A DNA stretch of 64,000 nucleotides from DATBLE01 sp963841405 (GTDB taxonomy: Bacteria > Actinomycetota > Thermoleophilia > Gaiellales > Gaiellaceae), in NCBI GenBank assembly GCA_963841405.1, contig CAWJCM010000004.1, positions 62,001 to 126,000 of the forward strand, in the 5' to 3' direction. Position 1 is the stretch's first letter. Each line of letters opens with the position of its first letter. The notes under the pieces are model-generated. The model was not told where the DNA came from. It did no database searches and saw nothing but the letters and a program-made list of their open reading frames with translations. The position numbers and the translations under genes were made by a program. Positions 17,677-26,034 of this stretch are shown here, one piece after another.

Positions 17677-17952
17677 TCAGCTTCCGGAGACGTACGGGAG
17701 GAGGGCCATCTCCCGCGCGCGCTTGACCGCAGCGCCGACCTGCACCTGGTGGCGGCGGCAGGCGCCGGTGATCCGCCGCGAGCGGATCTTGCCCTTCTCC
17801 GAGATGAACGGACGGAGGGAGGCGATGTTCTTGTAGTCGATCTCCTCGACCTTGTCGCGGCAGAAGCGGCAGTTGCGCCGGCGGGGCTGTGTCCCCAGTG
17901 GCGGCCTTCGGCGGGAGGTCGAGCGGTCTTCGCGTTGCTTCGGCTGTGCCAT
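17677..17952 (-). CDS. rpsR: Small ribosomal subunit protein bS18
   Basis: A 91-residue bS18. The core motif RRRNCRFCRDKVEEIDYKN...LRPFISEKGKIRSRRITG is complete. The CxxC form (NCRFCRD) suggests the zinc-binding C+ paralogue. ATG 17952 follows ssb by 10 bp; the upstream ORF extension overlaps ssb in another frame. It pairs with bS6 on the ribosome platform, explaining the shared operon. Confidence 0.95.
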   Translation of the reverse strand: MAQPKQREDRSTSRRRPPLGTQPRRRNCRFCRDKVEEIDYKNIASLRPFISEKGKIRSRRITGACRRHQVQVGAAVKRAREMALLPYVSGS

Positions 17953-17962
17953 GCCTCTCCTC

Positions 17963-18394
17963 CTAGAACGGGATGTCGTCGTCGGTCGCGGACGAGGGGA
18001 AGTCGGCGTTGTCGCCGGCCGCGCCCGCCGGGACGAACTGCGGCGCGTCGCCGGAGTCGCCACGGCTACCCAGGAACTGGACGCTCTCGGCGACGACCTC
18101 GACGGCCTGGCGCTTGCCCGACCCGTCGGTTGCCTCCCACTCGCGCCACTCGAGGCGGCCGTCGACCCCGACCGGGCGGCCCTTCGAGAGGTACTGCGCG
18201 CAGCTCTCCGCCTGATTCCCCCAGACGGTGACGTCGAAGTAGTTCGGCTTGTCGACCCACTGGCCGGTCTCGTCCTTGCGGCGCGTGTTGACCGCGAGCC
18301 GCAGCTTGCAGACCGACGTGCCGCCGCCTGTTTGCCTCAGCTCGGGATCCTTGGTCAGGTTTCCGACCAGGACGACGCGGTTGATGTTCGCCAT
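17963..18394 (-). CDS. ssb: Single-stranded DNA-binding protein
   Basis: A 143-residue SSB. The OB-fold begins MANINRVVLVGNLTKDPELRQT and includes NYFDVTVWGNQAESCAQYLSKGRPVGVDGRLEWR. The C-terminus is the acidic partner-binding tip DDDIPF. It lies between rpsF and rpsR, the classical order. The linker is short compared with E. coli SSB. Confidence 0.97.
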   Translation of the reverse strand: MANINRVVLVGNLTKDPELRQTGGGTSVCKLRLAVNTRRKDETGQWVDKPNYFDVTVWGNQAESCAQYLSKGRPVGVDGRLEWREWEATDGSGKRQAVEVVAESVQFLGSRGDSGDAPQFVPAGAAGDNADFPSSATDDDIPF

Positions 18395-18395
18395 G

Positions 18396-18908
18396 CTAGG
18401 CCTCCTCCTCCGGCGTCGCCGTGGACGCCTCCGACTGCTCCGACTGGGTCGGCTCAGCGTACCCCTCGGCCTCGGGCTCCGCGACGGCGGGTTCCGGCTC
18501 GTCCGGCTCGGCCTCGTCCGCGGGAGCCGCCTCGGCGGCAGCCGGCGGGCGCCGCTCCTCGCGGTCGTGGCGCGGGCGCTCCTCGACCGGCGGCAGGGGC
18601 GGCGGCGCGGCGCGGCCCCCGCCCTTGACGCGGCGGGTGGCCAGGTGGCGCATGACCCCGTCGGTGATCTTCAGGACGCGCGTGATCTCGTCGAGCGTCG
18701 CCGGCTCCGCGTCGAACTGGAGCAGGTGGTAGGTGCCGTCGGCCTTGTGGTCGATCTCGTAGGCCAGCCGCCGGCGGCCCCACACGTCGTGGGAGAGCCA
18801 CGTGCCGTTGCCCTTGTCGACCAGCTCGTGCGTCCGGGAGACGATCTCCGTCTGGCGCTCCTCGACCAGTTCGGGATCGAGCATGAGCAGGATTTCGTAC
18901 TCGTTCAC
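18396..18908 (-). CDS. rpsF: Small ribosomal subunit protein bS6 with long acidic tail
   Basis: A 170-residue bS6 from GTG 18908 (VNEYEILLMLDPELVEERQ ... RRLAYEIDHKADGTYHLLQFDAEP). The normal fold ends near residue 95. The next ~75 residues are a proline-, alanine- and glutamate-rich tail. It heads the operon rpsF-ssb-rpsR-rplI. Both terminal ribosomal proteins of this operon carry acidic tails (see rplI). Confidence 0.95.
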   Translation of the reverse strand: MNEYEILLMLDPELVEERQTEIVSRTHELVDKGNGTWLSHDVWGRRRLAYEIDHKADGTYHLLQFDAEPATLDEITRVLKITDGVMRHLATRRVKGGGRAAPPPLPPVEERPRHDREERRPPAAAEAAPADEAEPDEPEPAVAEPEAEGYAEPTQSEQSEASTATPEEEA

Positions 18909-19022
18909 GGTTCCCTCGTTCCCCTTCCCTCGGTCTGAATCGGCCTCGCGTGCAGGTGCCGCCGGGAACGGATCAGCACGGTGCGAGGCGAGAAGTCCGC
19001 GGAAGAGTAGCATCGGTCTCCA

Positions 19023-19328
19023 ATGCGTCGGCTCCTCACCGGGCTCGGGATCGCCTCGGCGGCGGCGGTCGTCCTCGCGCGTTTCCGACGGCGGAAGCAC
19101 GCGCCGCCGCCCGCGGCCGACCCGGCCGAGGAGCTGAAGCAGAAGCTCGCCGAGACGCGCACCGACGAGGCGCCGCCGGCCGTGGATTCGGAGCCCGAGT
19201 CGCAGCCGGAACCAGAGGAGCAGACCGCGCCGCTCGACGAACGGCGGCGCGCCGTCCACGACCGCGCCCGCGTGGCCATGGACGACATGCTCGGCGGCGA
19301 AGACCTCCCCGGCGAAGAGGCCGAATAG
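19023..19328 (+). CDS. Hypothetical membrane-anchored acidic protein
   Basis: 101 residues: MRRLLTGLGIASAAAVVLARFRRRKH (single N-terminal membrane segment with positive residues on the inside) followed by an acidic, proline-rich soluble tail. It is divergent from rpsF. It is followed 9 bp later by another small acidic protein; the two may form one transcript with the membrane protein beyond. No family recognised. Confidence 0.6.
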   Translation: MRRLLTGLGIASAAAVVLARFRRRKHAPPPAADPAEELKQKLAETRTDEAPPAVDSEPESQPEPEEQTAPLDERRRAVHDRARVAMDDMLGGEDLPGEEAE

Positions 19329-19337
19329 AATCGGCTC

Positions 19338-19658
19338 ATGACAGAGGAGAGCGAAGGCAAGAAGTTCCTCGACCGTCTGAAGGACGCGACCGCGAACGTC
19401 GCCCAGATGACGAAGGACGGCGTCGAGACCCTGCAGACGAAGCGCGAGCTGTCGCAGGCCTACGGCGACCTCGGCCACACGGTCGCGGACCTGGTGGAGA
19501 GCGGCGCTCTCTCGCATCCCGAGCTGACCGAGCCGGTCGCCCGGATCGGCGAGCTGAAGGCCCAGCTGGCCGCGGCCTCCGAGGCGGACGACGCCTCGGC
19601 CGAGCCGGAGAGCGCTTCGGACGAGGCGGAGAGCGCTTCGGACGAGCCCGAGGGATAG
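19338..19658 (+). CDS. Hypothetical small coiled-coil acidic protein
   Basis: 106 residues, mostly helical (FLDRLKDATANVAQMTKDGVETLQTKRELSQAYGDLGHTVADLVESG) with a Ser/Glu/Asp repeat tail (ESASDEAESASDEPEG; ESASDE occurs twice). The helical part resembles small phage-shock or stress-type coiled-coil proteins, but I cannot assign a family. Soluble, with no signal peptide. Confidence 0.6.
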   Translation: MTEESEGKKFLDRLKDATANVAQMTKDGVETLQTKRELSQAYGDLGHTVADLVESGALSHPELTEPVARIGELKAQLAAASEADDASAEPESASDEAESASDEPEG

Positions 19659-19665
19659 CGCGACC

Positions 19666-20652
19666 CTGCACCGGCGCGCGGCACGGCACGCCCTGATCTG
19701 GCTCGGCCTCGGCGTCAGCGCCTTCTTCCTCTACCTGTCGGTGCGGAACGTCCACCTGGACGAGGTCCGCGACGCGCTCGAGCAGTGCGACTACTGGTGG
19801 CTCGTCCCCTCGATCGCGCTGCTGTTCGTCGCCCAGGTCGTGCGCGCGCTCCGCTGGCAGTACCTGTTCGCCGCGGCGACGCGTCCGCCGTACGGGCCGG
19901 TGTTCGCGGCCACCCTGCTCGGCCAGTGCCTCAACAACATCCTTCCGGCGCGCGCCGGCGAGATCGGGCGGATCGTCGCCCTCCACCGCACCGCCGGCAC
20001 GTCACGCGCGGAGACGACCTCGACCGTCGTCGTCGAGCGCCTGTACGACGTGCTGGTCCTGCTCGGGCTGCTGTTCGTGTTCGTTCCGTGGCTGCCGCAC
20101 GTGACCTGGATCCACGCGGCCGCGATCCTCGCGATCGTCCTCTTCGTCGCCACGGTCGCGTCGGTGGTCGTGCTGCTCCGCTGGGGCGAGAAGCCGTTCC
20201 TCGTCCTCCTGCGTCCGCTGACGCGGCTCGGCCTCCCCTTCCTGACGCTGGAACGGGCCGAGCATGCTGCGGCGAGCTTCGTCCGCGGCGCCGCGTCGCT
20301 TCGGGAGCCGCGTCTCGCCGCGGCCGCCGTCGTCCTGACAGTCGTCTCCTGGATCCCGCTCGCGCTCAGCACGTGGGTACTGATGATCGGGTTCCACCTG
20401 GGGCTGTCGGTGCTCGCCGGCCTGCTGGTGACGATCGCGACCGGGCTGTCGCTCGTCCTACCCTCCTCGCCGGGTGCGGTCGGCGTGTTCGAGGCTGCTG
20501 CCCTGGTCGGACTGAAGGCCTACGGCGTCGACAAGGCGGACGCGCTCTCGTTCGCGATCGTCCTGCACGCGGCCAACTTCTTCCCCTACGTGGTCGCCGG
20601 GGCGCTCGTGCTCCAGTGGCAGGCGCGGAGGGCGCGGGCCCTGCCCCGCTGA
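19666..20652 (+). CDS. Lysylphosphatidylglycerol-synthase-type (UPF0104) membrane protein
   Basis: A polytopic protein of about 300-328 residues. Features of the family: VAQVVRALRWQYLF, LLGQCLNNILPARAGEIGRIVAL and STVVVERLYDVLVLL, with LPSSPGAVGVFEAAALVGL near the end. Relatives resemble MprF flippase domains and glycan-lipid transport proteins. Start problem: the only canonical start is GTG 19741, which removes half of the first helix. The frame is open back past 19666, where a CTG sits just after the preceding stop and restores RHALIWLGLGVSAFFLYLSV. I favour the CTG, but this is uncertain. Confidence 0.75.
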   Translation: MHRRAARHALIWLGLGVSAFFLYLSVRNVHLDEVRDALEQCDYWWLVPSIALLFVAQVVRALRWQYLFAAATRPPYGPVFAATLLGQCLNNILPARAGEIGRIVALHRTAGTSRAETTSTVVVERLYDVLVLLGLLFVFVPWLPHVTWIHAAAILAIVLFVATVASVVVLLRWGEKPFLVLLRPLTRLGLPFLTLERAEHAAASFVRGAASLREPRLAAAAVVLTVVSWIPLALSTWVLMIGFHLGLSVLAGLLVTIATGLSLVLPSSPGAVGVFEAAALVGLKAYGVDKADALSFAIVLHAANFFPYVVAGALVLQWQARRARALPR

Positions 20653-20792
20653 CCTCCGCTCGTTCGGGGCTCGCGCGCCACGGCGTAGAGGGCGAAGACG
20701 TCGATCGACGCACACTGCGGCGAGGTTCGCGCGCCGAACCGGCGCCGCCTCCGGCGCGGTGAACTCCTCCACCACCCTGCGGCTCGGACGGC

Positions 20793-21140
20793 TTACGCGG
20801 CCGCCTCGACGGGCTCGGTGTGCGCCGGCAGCTGCTCGACCGCGGCCGGCGCGCGGCGCACGGGGATCAGCTTCACGCAGGCGATCGCACCGATCGCCGC
20901 CAGCACGGCGCCGACGATCAGCGCCGTGTGCAGCCGTCCACGAACGACTCGGCCGTGCCCTGTCCGAGCGCCGCCGAACCGGGGATCAGCGCGCCGAACA
21001 GGGCGACGCCGACGGCGATCCCGGCCTGGCGGAACGTGTCGTTGACGCCGGCTGCAAGGCCGCTCTGCTCCTGCGGCGCGGAGCCGAGGGCGACGGCGCT
21101 GACGGCCGGGTGCCGGCAGCAGCATGGCCCACGACGAGGT
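20793..21140 (-). pseudogene. Relic of a DHA2-type MFS transporter (C-terminal end)
   Basis: Two minus-strand frames together give the last fifth of an EmrB/QacA-like transporter: APQEQSGLAAGVNDTFRQAG and IAVGVALFGALIPGSAALG in one frame. After a frameshift near 20935, LHTALIVGAVLAAIGAIACV and the C-terminal tail PAHTEPVEAAA ending at 20793 follow. No N-terminal part is left. It does not belong to the CYTH operon. From 20653 to 20792 I see nothing coding. Confidence 0.65.
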
Positions 21141-21260
21141 CGCCGGGCGGCTACGCGCACCGGCTTCGTGGTCGCCCACCGGCTGCTTCTACCATGACGT
21201 CTGCCCGAGCCAGTTCCCCGGAGACGCGACGCGCGCCGCCCCATGACGGAAGGAGATTCC

Positions 21261-22055
21261 ATGGCAACGAAGACCTCGCCCGCGCTCTCTGGCGAGCAGA
21301 TTCAGGAGCTGCTCGCCCTGGCGGCGGAGTCGGACAGCGTCGAGCTGAAGCTGACCGTGCCGGAGTCCCACCAGGTGTCGACGATCCAGAGGCTCGGGCT
21401 CGACCCGCTGGAGGCCCAGATCCGGCAGGTCTTCTTCCTCGACACGCCCGACCTCGCCCTCGACAGCCAGGGCGTCGTCGTCCGGGCCCGGCGGATCCAG
21501 CGCAAGGGCAACGACTCGATCGTCAAGCTGCGGCCGGTCGTCCCGAGCGAGCTGCCCGAGGAACTGCGGGCCTCGGCGAGTTTCCGGGTCGAGGTCGACG
21601 CGCTCCCCGGCGGCTTCGTCTGCTCGGGGACGATGAAGGGCACGCCGGCCGACGTGCTCGGATCGGTGCGAGGCGACCGCCCGCTGCGGAAGCTCTTCTC
21701 GAAGGAGCAACGCGCGTTCTACGCGGCGCACGTCGAGGGGATCCCTCTCGACGAGCTGGCGATCCTCGGTCCGATCTTCGTGCTCAAGCTGCGGATCACA
21801 CCGGAGCAGCTCGGCCGCCGGCTGGTTGCCGAGATGTGGACCTACCCGGACGGCTCCAGGCTGCTCGAGCTCTCGACACGCTGCGCGACGAACGAGGCCT
21901 TCCAGGTCGCCGCCGAGGCCCGAGCCTTCCTCGCGGGGCAAGGGGTGGACGTCTCCGGCGAGCAGGAGACGAAGACCCGCAAGGCGCTCCAGTACTTCGC
22001 GAAGAGCCTGAAGACCGAGGTCGAGACCGAGACCGAGGCCGAGACCGGATCGTGA
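21261..22055 (+). CDS. CYTH-like (triphosphate tunnel) domain protein
   Basis: A 264-residue protein; ATG 21261 has AAGGAG 6 nt upstream. The CYTH pattern is visible: the strand SVELKLTV (ExK-type start), VFFLDTPDLALDSQGVVVRARR, SIVKLRPV, then a long helical C-terminal part (AFQVAAEARAFLAGQG). CYTH proteins bind triphosphates or polyphosphate in a basic tunnel. It is the first gene of a three-gene overlapping operon ending in Ppx/GppA, so a polyphosphate role is likely. The tail is rich in alternating E/T. Confidence 0.65.
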   Translation: MATKTSPALSGEQIQELLALAAESDSVELKLTVPESHQVSTIQRLGLDPLEAQIRQVFFLDTPDLALDSQGVVVRARRIQRKGNDSIVKLRPVVPSELPEELRASASFRVEVDALPGGFVCSGTMKGTPADVLGSVRGDRPLRKLFSKEQRAFYAAHVEGIPLDELAILGPIFVLKLRITPEQLGRRLVAEMWTYPDGSRLLELSTRCATNEAFQVAAEARAFLAGQGVDVSGEQETKTRKALQYFAKSLKTEVETETEAETGS

Positions 22056-22633
22056 TCGTCCCCCGCTGGGAATGGCGGATCTTCGGCGACGACTTCGGCG
22101 AGGCGGAGCGAAGACTGGCCGCGACCGCGCCCGAGCGGGTGCACGAGAGCGACGAGATCTACCTGCTGTCGGTCGCCGCCGACGCGTCGGTGAAGGTGCG
22201 GGATGGGCTGATGGACGTGAAGCTCCTGGAGGCGGTCGACGGCGACGGGCTCGAGCAGTGGAGGCCGGCGATGAAGGCCGAGTTCCCGCTGACCGCCGAC
22301 GCCGTTCGGGAGGTGTTCGGCGCGCTCGCCGTCCTCGCGCCCTCGCTCGACCGGGACGAGTATGCGCCCGAGCAGCTCGTCGGCGAGCTGGTCGAGCCGA
22401 GCTCCTCGCTGCGCGCGGTGGACGTCCACAAGCGCCGCGAGCGCTTCACCTTCGGCGGCGCGATGGCGGAGCTGTCCGAGATCCGGACGGCGGCGGGCTC
22501 CCGGCGGACGATCGCGATCGAGTCGGAGGACCCGGTGCTCGTGGTCGGTGCCGTGCGGGAGCTCGGGTTGCCCCTGCGGCCGAACGTCTGCGTCGCCCGC
22601 GGGCTGAAGGCGCTCGTCGGATTCGGCGCATGA
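22052..22633 (+). CDS. Second CYTH-like protein (EWRIF type)
   Basis: 193 residues from GTG 22052, overlapping the previous stop (GTGA). It has PRWEWRIFGDDF, DEIYLLS, ASVKVRDGLMDVKLLEAVD and GLEQWRPAMKAEFPL. This resembles CYTH-type proteins often adjacent to exopolyphosphatase genes (from memory of such families). The basic and acidic strand residues needed for a tunnel site are present (E-x-R at the start, KVRD, DVK). Role inferred: binding or processing of polyphosphate or a nucleotide triphosphate. Confidence 0.65.
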   Translation: MIVPRWEWRIFGDDFGEAERRLAATAPERVHESDEIYLLSVAADASVKVRDGLMDVKLLEAVDGDGLEQWRPAMKAEFPLTADAVREVFGALAVLAPSLDRDEYAPEQLVGELVEPSSSLRAVDVHKRRERFTFGGAMAELSEIRTAAGSRRTIAIESEDPVLVVGAVRELGLPLRPNVCVARGLKALVGFGA

Positions 22634-23538
22634 GGTACGCGGTCGTCGACGTCGGCACGAACTCGGTCAAGTTCGTGCTCGCCGAGCAGGAGGAGGACGG
22701 CTCGTGGAGGACCCTGGTCGACCGGGCCGAGGTGACGCGACTGGGGGAGGGGCTCGAGGAGAACGGCGAGCTTCAGCCGGTGCCGATCGAACGCACCGTC
22801 GAGGCGATCGCCGAGATGGCTGACGAGGCCAGGGAGGCAGGCGCCGGGATCGCGGGGGTCGGGACCGCCGGGCTGAGGATCGCCTCCAGCAGCGCCGCGT
22901 TCGTCGACGCCGTGCGGGAGCGGGCGGGGATCGAGGTCGAGGTCATCTCCGGCGAGGAGGAGAGCCGCCTCGCCTACCTCGCGGTCACGTCCGAGCTCGA
23001 CCTGGGCGACGGCTCGCTGGTCGTCTTCGACACCGGCGGCGGCAGCTCGCAGTTCACGTTCGGCCATGCCGGTCGGGTCGACGAGCGCTTCAGCGTGAAC
23101 GTCGGCGCCGCCCGGTTCACCGAGCAGTTCGGGCTCGACCGGGCCGTCGACGAGCAGACTCTCGCCTCGGCGCGCCAGGCGATCGCAGCCGACCTGGAGA
23201 GGCTCCACGGGCGGCCGCCGGCCGACGTCGTCGTCGGGATGGGGGGAGCGGTGACGAACCTCGCGGCCGTCGAGCATGAGCTGGTCACGTACGACGCGAG
23301 CGTGATCCGGGGGGCGACGCTCGAGGCGGCCGAGGTCGACCGGCAGATCGAGCTCTACCGCACGCGCGACGCCGACGCGCGCCGAGGCATCCCGGGCCTG
23401 CAGCCCAAGCGAGCGGAGGTGATCCTCGCCGGTGCCCTGATCGTCCGGACGGTTCTCGCCGAGCTCGGACGGGACCGGCTCACCGTCAGCGACCGAGGCC
23501 TGCGCCACGGCGTGCTGGCGGAGCGGTTCGGCCGGTAG
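22630..23538 (+). CDS. Exopolyphosphatase / guanosine pentaphosphatase (Ppx/GppA family)
   Basis: A 302-residue ASKHA-fold enzyme. The phosphate-1 loop is VVDVGTNSVKFVLAE, the Glu-containing VISGEEESRLAYLAV is the catalytic region, the phosphate-2 loop is VVFDTGGGSSQF, and VVGMGGAVTNLAAV follows. It lacks the extra C-terminal HD-like domain of E. coli Ppx, so it is the short form. ATG 22630 overlaps the CYTH stop (ATGA). Expected to remove terminal phosphate from polyphosphate or pppGpp. Confidence 0.9.
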   Translation: MRYAVVDVGTNSVKFVLAEQEEDGSWRTLVDRAEVTRLGEGLEENGELQPVPIERTVEAIAEMADEAREAGAGIAGVGTAGLRIASSSAAFVDAVRERAGIEVEVISGEEESRLAYLAVTSELDLGDGSLVVFDTGGGSSQFTFGHAGRVDERFSVNVGAARFTEQFGLDRAVDEQTLASARQAIAADLERLHGRPPADVVVGMGGAVTNLAAVEHELVTYDASVIRGATLEAAEVDRQIELYRTRDADARRGIPGLQPKRAEVILAGALIVRTVLAELGRDRLTVSDRGLRHGVLAERFGR

Positions 23539-23596
23539 CAATGCCGTATTGTTGAGCGCTTCGGAAGGGGCGCAACCACGAAACCGGGAGGAAGCG

Positions 23597-23989
23597 ATGC
23601 TCGCGACGAGTTGGACGTTCGGCCAGGTCATGTGGACCATGCTGATCTTCTTCTGCTGGATCCTGTTCTTCTGGCTGCTGTTCATGGTCTTCGGAGACCT
23701 GTTCAGCCGTCACGACATCAGCGGGTGGGGGAAGGCGGCCTGGTCGATCTTCGTCATCTTCGTGCCGTTCCTGGGCATCTTCATCTACCTGATCGTCAAC
23801 AGCCACGGGATGGCCGATCGGAGGATGAAGCACGCACAGGCCGCGCAGGCGCAGATGGACGACTACGTCAAGACCGTCGCCGGCTCGGGGGGCTCGGCCG
23901 ACCAGATCGCGAAGGGCAAGGAGCTGCTGGACAGCGGCGCGATCAGCCAGGCCGAGTTCGACCAGCTCAAGGCCAAGGCGCTCGGCTGA
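23597..23989 (+). CDS. Membrane protein with PLDc_N-like helices and SHOCT domain
   Basis: 130 residues from ATG 23597 (GGGAGG upstream). Two hydrophobic helices (TMLIFFCWILFFWLLFMVFG and AAWSIFVIFVPFLGIFIYLIV) form the PLDc_N-type segment. The C-terminus has the short SHOCT motif IAKGKELLDSGAISQAEFDQLKAKAL. Such proteins are small membrane anchors of unknown role. A strong terminator follows directly. Confidence 0.85.
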   Translation: MLATSWTFGQVMWTMLIFFCWILFFWLLFMVFGDLFSRHDISGWGKAAWSIFVIFVPFLGIFIYLIVNSHGMADRRMKHAQAAQAQMDDYVKTVAGSGGSADQIAKGKELLDSGAISQAEFDQLKAKALG

Positions 23990-24008
23990 GCCGGCTGCGG
24001 TAAGGATC

Positions 24009-24046
24009 GAGCGGCAGCGGCGACCAGGAGGTCGCCGCTGCCGCTC
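24009..24046 (+). terminator. Strong stem-loop after the SHOCT gene
   Basis: A perfect 17-bp inverted repeat, GAGCGGCAGCGGCGACC / GGTCGCCGCTGCCGCTC, with a 4-nt AGGA loop, 19 bp after the stop codon. There is no clear T-run, as is usual in high-GC terminators. It separates the SHOCT transcript from selC. Confidence 0.65.
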
Positions 24047-24078
24047 CGTTCGAGTCTTCGGAAGCTACTCTCGCTCCC

Positions 24079-24170
24079 GGAGCGGCGGCGGCCGGTGCCG
24101 CAGCCGGTCTTCAAAACCGGTGAGGTCTGGTAACCCCAGGCTGGGTAGGTTCGACTCCTGCGCCGCTCCG
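24079..24170 (+). tRNA. selC: tRNA-Sec (anticodon TCA)
   Basis: 92 nt. The 8-bp acceptor stem is GGAGCGGC / GCCGCTCC with discriminator G. A long D stem has a CGGT loop (GCGGC/GCCGC). The anticodon stem CCGGT/ACCGG carries loop CTTCAAA, so the anticodon is TCA. A long variable arm is built on CTGG/CCAG, and the 5-bp T stem has loop TTCGACT. The 8+5 acceptor/T arrangement is the bacterial selenocysteine tRNA form. Its 3' part is duplicated at 34183-34246, marking an island inserted here. Confidence 0.93.
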
Positions 24171-24171
24171 T
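24108..24171. repeat. Left attachment repeat (3' part of selC)
   Basis: 64 nt from the anticodon loop to just past the tRNA 3' end. It recurs in direct orientation at 34183-34246 with a single difference (G at 24122, C at 34197). Beginning in the anticodon loop and ending just past the 3' end is the usual crossover pattern for tyrosine integrases at tRNA genes. Confidence 0.85.
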
Positions 24172-24508
24172 TGAGCCAAGACTAAGTTCACACGCGACCA
24201 CTTCGAGGGGTGCGGATCGGGACTTTTGCCCGAAACGTTTGCCCGAAATAGAAAGGCTCGCCCCGATATGGGCGCGTAGCCCGGAGCCGTCGAGGAGGTC
24301 GTGCTGAGCGAGAATCGCTGACAGGCTCCGTCCCGCCCCCGTTCTATTCTCGACCGGATGGAGGTTCTCCCGACCGCCCCGCGTCCTCCCCGTGACCCCC
24401 GAGGCCACGCTCGTGCGTCGATGAGGGCGTGACGTGGGGCGATGCGTCCGATTGGCTTCCGGCGTTGCCCGAGGCGAGCGTGGACTTGTTCTTCTATGGT
24501 TCTGAATT

Positions 24509-25195
24509 ATGAGGCTAAGGCGGTGGCGCGACCAAAGGCGCTATGCGAAGCAATTTCGAGAAATGGGACTCACGCGAGACGAAGTCCTAGCCATGAAAGA
24601 GATGGATAGAGATGCCCTTCTCGATCGTTTTGCGCAAATCCAGGATGAGAACAAGGCACAGCTAGAAGCTGCTGGATTCGATACTGACGCACTCACTCTT
24701 CAAGTTGGGACACATTGTGAATGGATCGACGTCAATCAGATGGTTTTCCGAGTTGTGTCCTTTGACAGAAGCGACACGACTGTCGATCTTAATGCCGGTG
24801 TCCAAAGCGTTGAAGCGAGAAGCGAGACCGGGGCGTATGGGTATTTGCTCGTTGAATCCCCTACTCTCAATCAGCCTGCTCGGTTACCGATCATCCACCG
24901 TGATGATTTCTATTTAGCATCAAGTGTTTTCGATGATCCGACGTTCAGCTTTCCTGAGGGCACTGAGCTGTTAGTAACGTATGCGCCAAAGAAGATGGAT
25001 AAGAGAGGATTCTCTACAAGTCCGCATCACGTATTGCATTACGCTCTGGTGCCCAAAGGTACATTGGAACGCTATTACTCGCATAATGAGATTGGTGATA
25101 GAAGAATGTCTACGCCTGAGCCTCATCTTATCTTTGGACCATTCAAGTACGACGGCATGATCAGCGTCATAACTAACACTGAGCCCCAGCTTTAA
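24509..25195 (+). CDS. Hypothetical A/T-rich protein, probably horizontally acquired
   Basis: 228 residues. A charged helical N-terminus (RLRRWRDQRRYAKQFREMGLTRDEVLAMKEMDRDALLDRF) precedes a beta-rich domain with many aromatic residues. No signal peptide or membrane helix is seen. Codon use is strikingly A/T-rich at third positions, unlike any host gene in the window. I do not recognise the family. It is the first gene after the left attachment site and the clearest compositional outlier. Confidence 0.65.
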   Translation: MRLRRWRDQRRYAKQFREMGLTRDEVLAMKEMDRDALLDRFAQIQDENKAQLEAAGFDTDALTLQVGTHCEWIDVNQMVFRVVSFDRSDTTVDLNAGVQSVEARSETGAYGYLLVESPTLNQPARLPIIHRDDFYLASSVFDDPTFSFPEGTELLVTYAPKKMDKRGFSTSPHHVLHYALVPKGTLERYYSHNEIGDRRMSTPEPHLIFGPFKYDGMISVITNTEPQL

Positions 25196-25431
25196 CGCAA
25201 GGCAGCGGCGCTCGTTTTTTGCGCAGTGGCATCGAGGCGGCCACGCACTCGCCCACGAACGCGTCGAGCGCGTCGAGACGTCAGGCAGCGAGCACAGCCT
25301 CCAGCGGTCGTGCGGGCTCATTCACGGGGCGCATAAGTTCCTCTCGTTAGGTGCTGGCGGCAGCGCAACCGGGCGCCGCCGCATCCACCGAGCGGACATG
25401 TCCGACGACCGGAGTACGGTCGTTGGCGCCC

Positions 25432-26034
25432 ATGATTGGCGACCCAAACCGGGCTCTCAGTGAACGCCTTGAAGCGGAGAGTCGCGCCCGGAGGGAGAAG
25501 TTCGAGGCCGACCTCGATCGCTGGACGGAAGGGGCGCGATCAGTGGGGCGCGACGCCCTCTACCGGATCACCGCTCTCTCTGCGTCCATCGTCGCGTTCT
25601 CTGCGACTTTGGTCTCGATCCAGCAACTACACATCAAGGCGAACGAGACGACTCTCGCCGCGAGCTGGTGCCTCTTCGCGGCGGTCGTGATACTCGCACC
25701 GGCGTCGGTGTGGCTTGAGGCACGCACGGAGTTCGTGGTCGCGTGGCGGGCGCGTCAGCCGCAGGACTTCGATGGCGAGCGGCGGCCGACCATGAAGGAG
25801 CGATTCAAGCTGTACGGCGTAGCGGCGTACTGCATCTTGCTGAGGCCGCGGAACCTCATCTACGCCCGCGACACGGACTACAACGAAGAGAAGCCGACGC
25901 AGGGCATGTGGATGAACTTCCGCATGATCCTGCTCTTGCACAAGATCTGGGATCTCATCCTCGCCGTGCAGATTCTCGTCTGGGGCTTATTCGCCAGCGC
26001 GATGATCGTGCTAGTGGTCGCACTCTTCCCATGA
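25432..26034 (+). CDS. Island membrane protein, unknown function
   Basis: 200 residues from ATG 25432. An amphipathic N-terminal helix (RALSERLEAESRARREKFEADLDRWTEG) comes before two adjacent hydrophobic helices (ITALSASIVAFSATLVSI, ASWCLFAAVVILAPASVWL). A cytosolic loop and a final membrane helix (LILAVQILVWGLFASAMIVL) follow. Its stop overlaps the start of a 42-residue gene. Island context would fit a defence or surface role, but nothing in the sequence shows one. Confidence 0.6.
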   Translation: MIGDPNRALSERLEAESRARREKFEADLDRWTEGARSVGRDALYRITALSASIVAFSATLVSIQQLHIKANETTLAASWCLFAAVVILAPASVWLEARTEFVVAWRARQPQDFDGERRPTMKERFKLYGVAAYCILLRPRNLIYARDTDYNEEKPTQGMWMNFRMILLLHKIWDLILAVQILVWGLFASAMIVLVVALFP

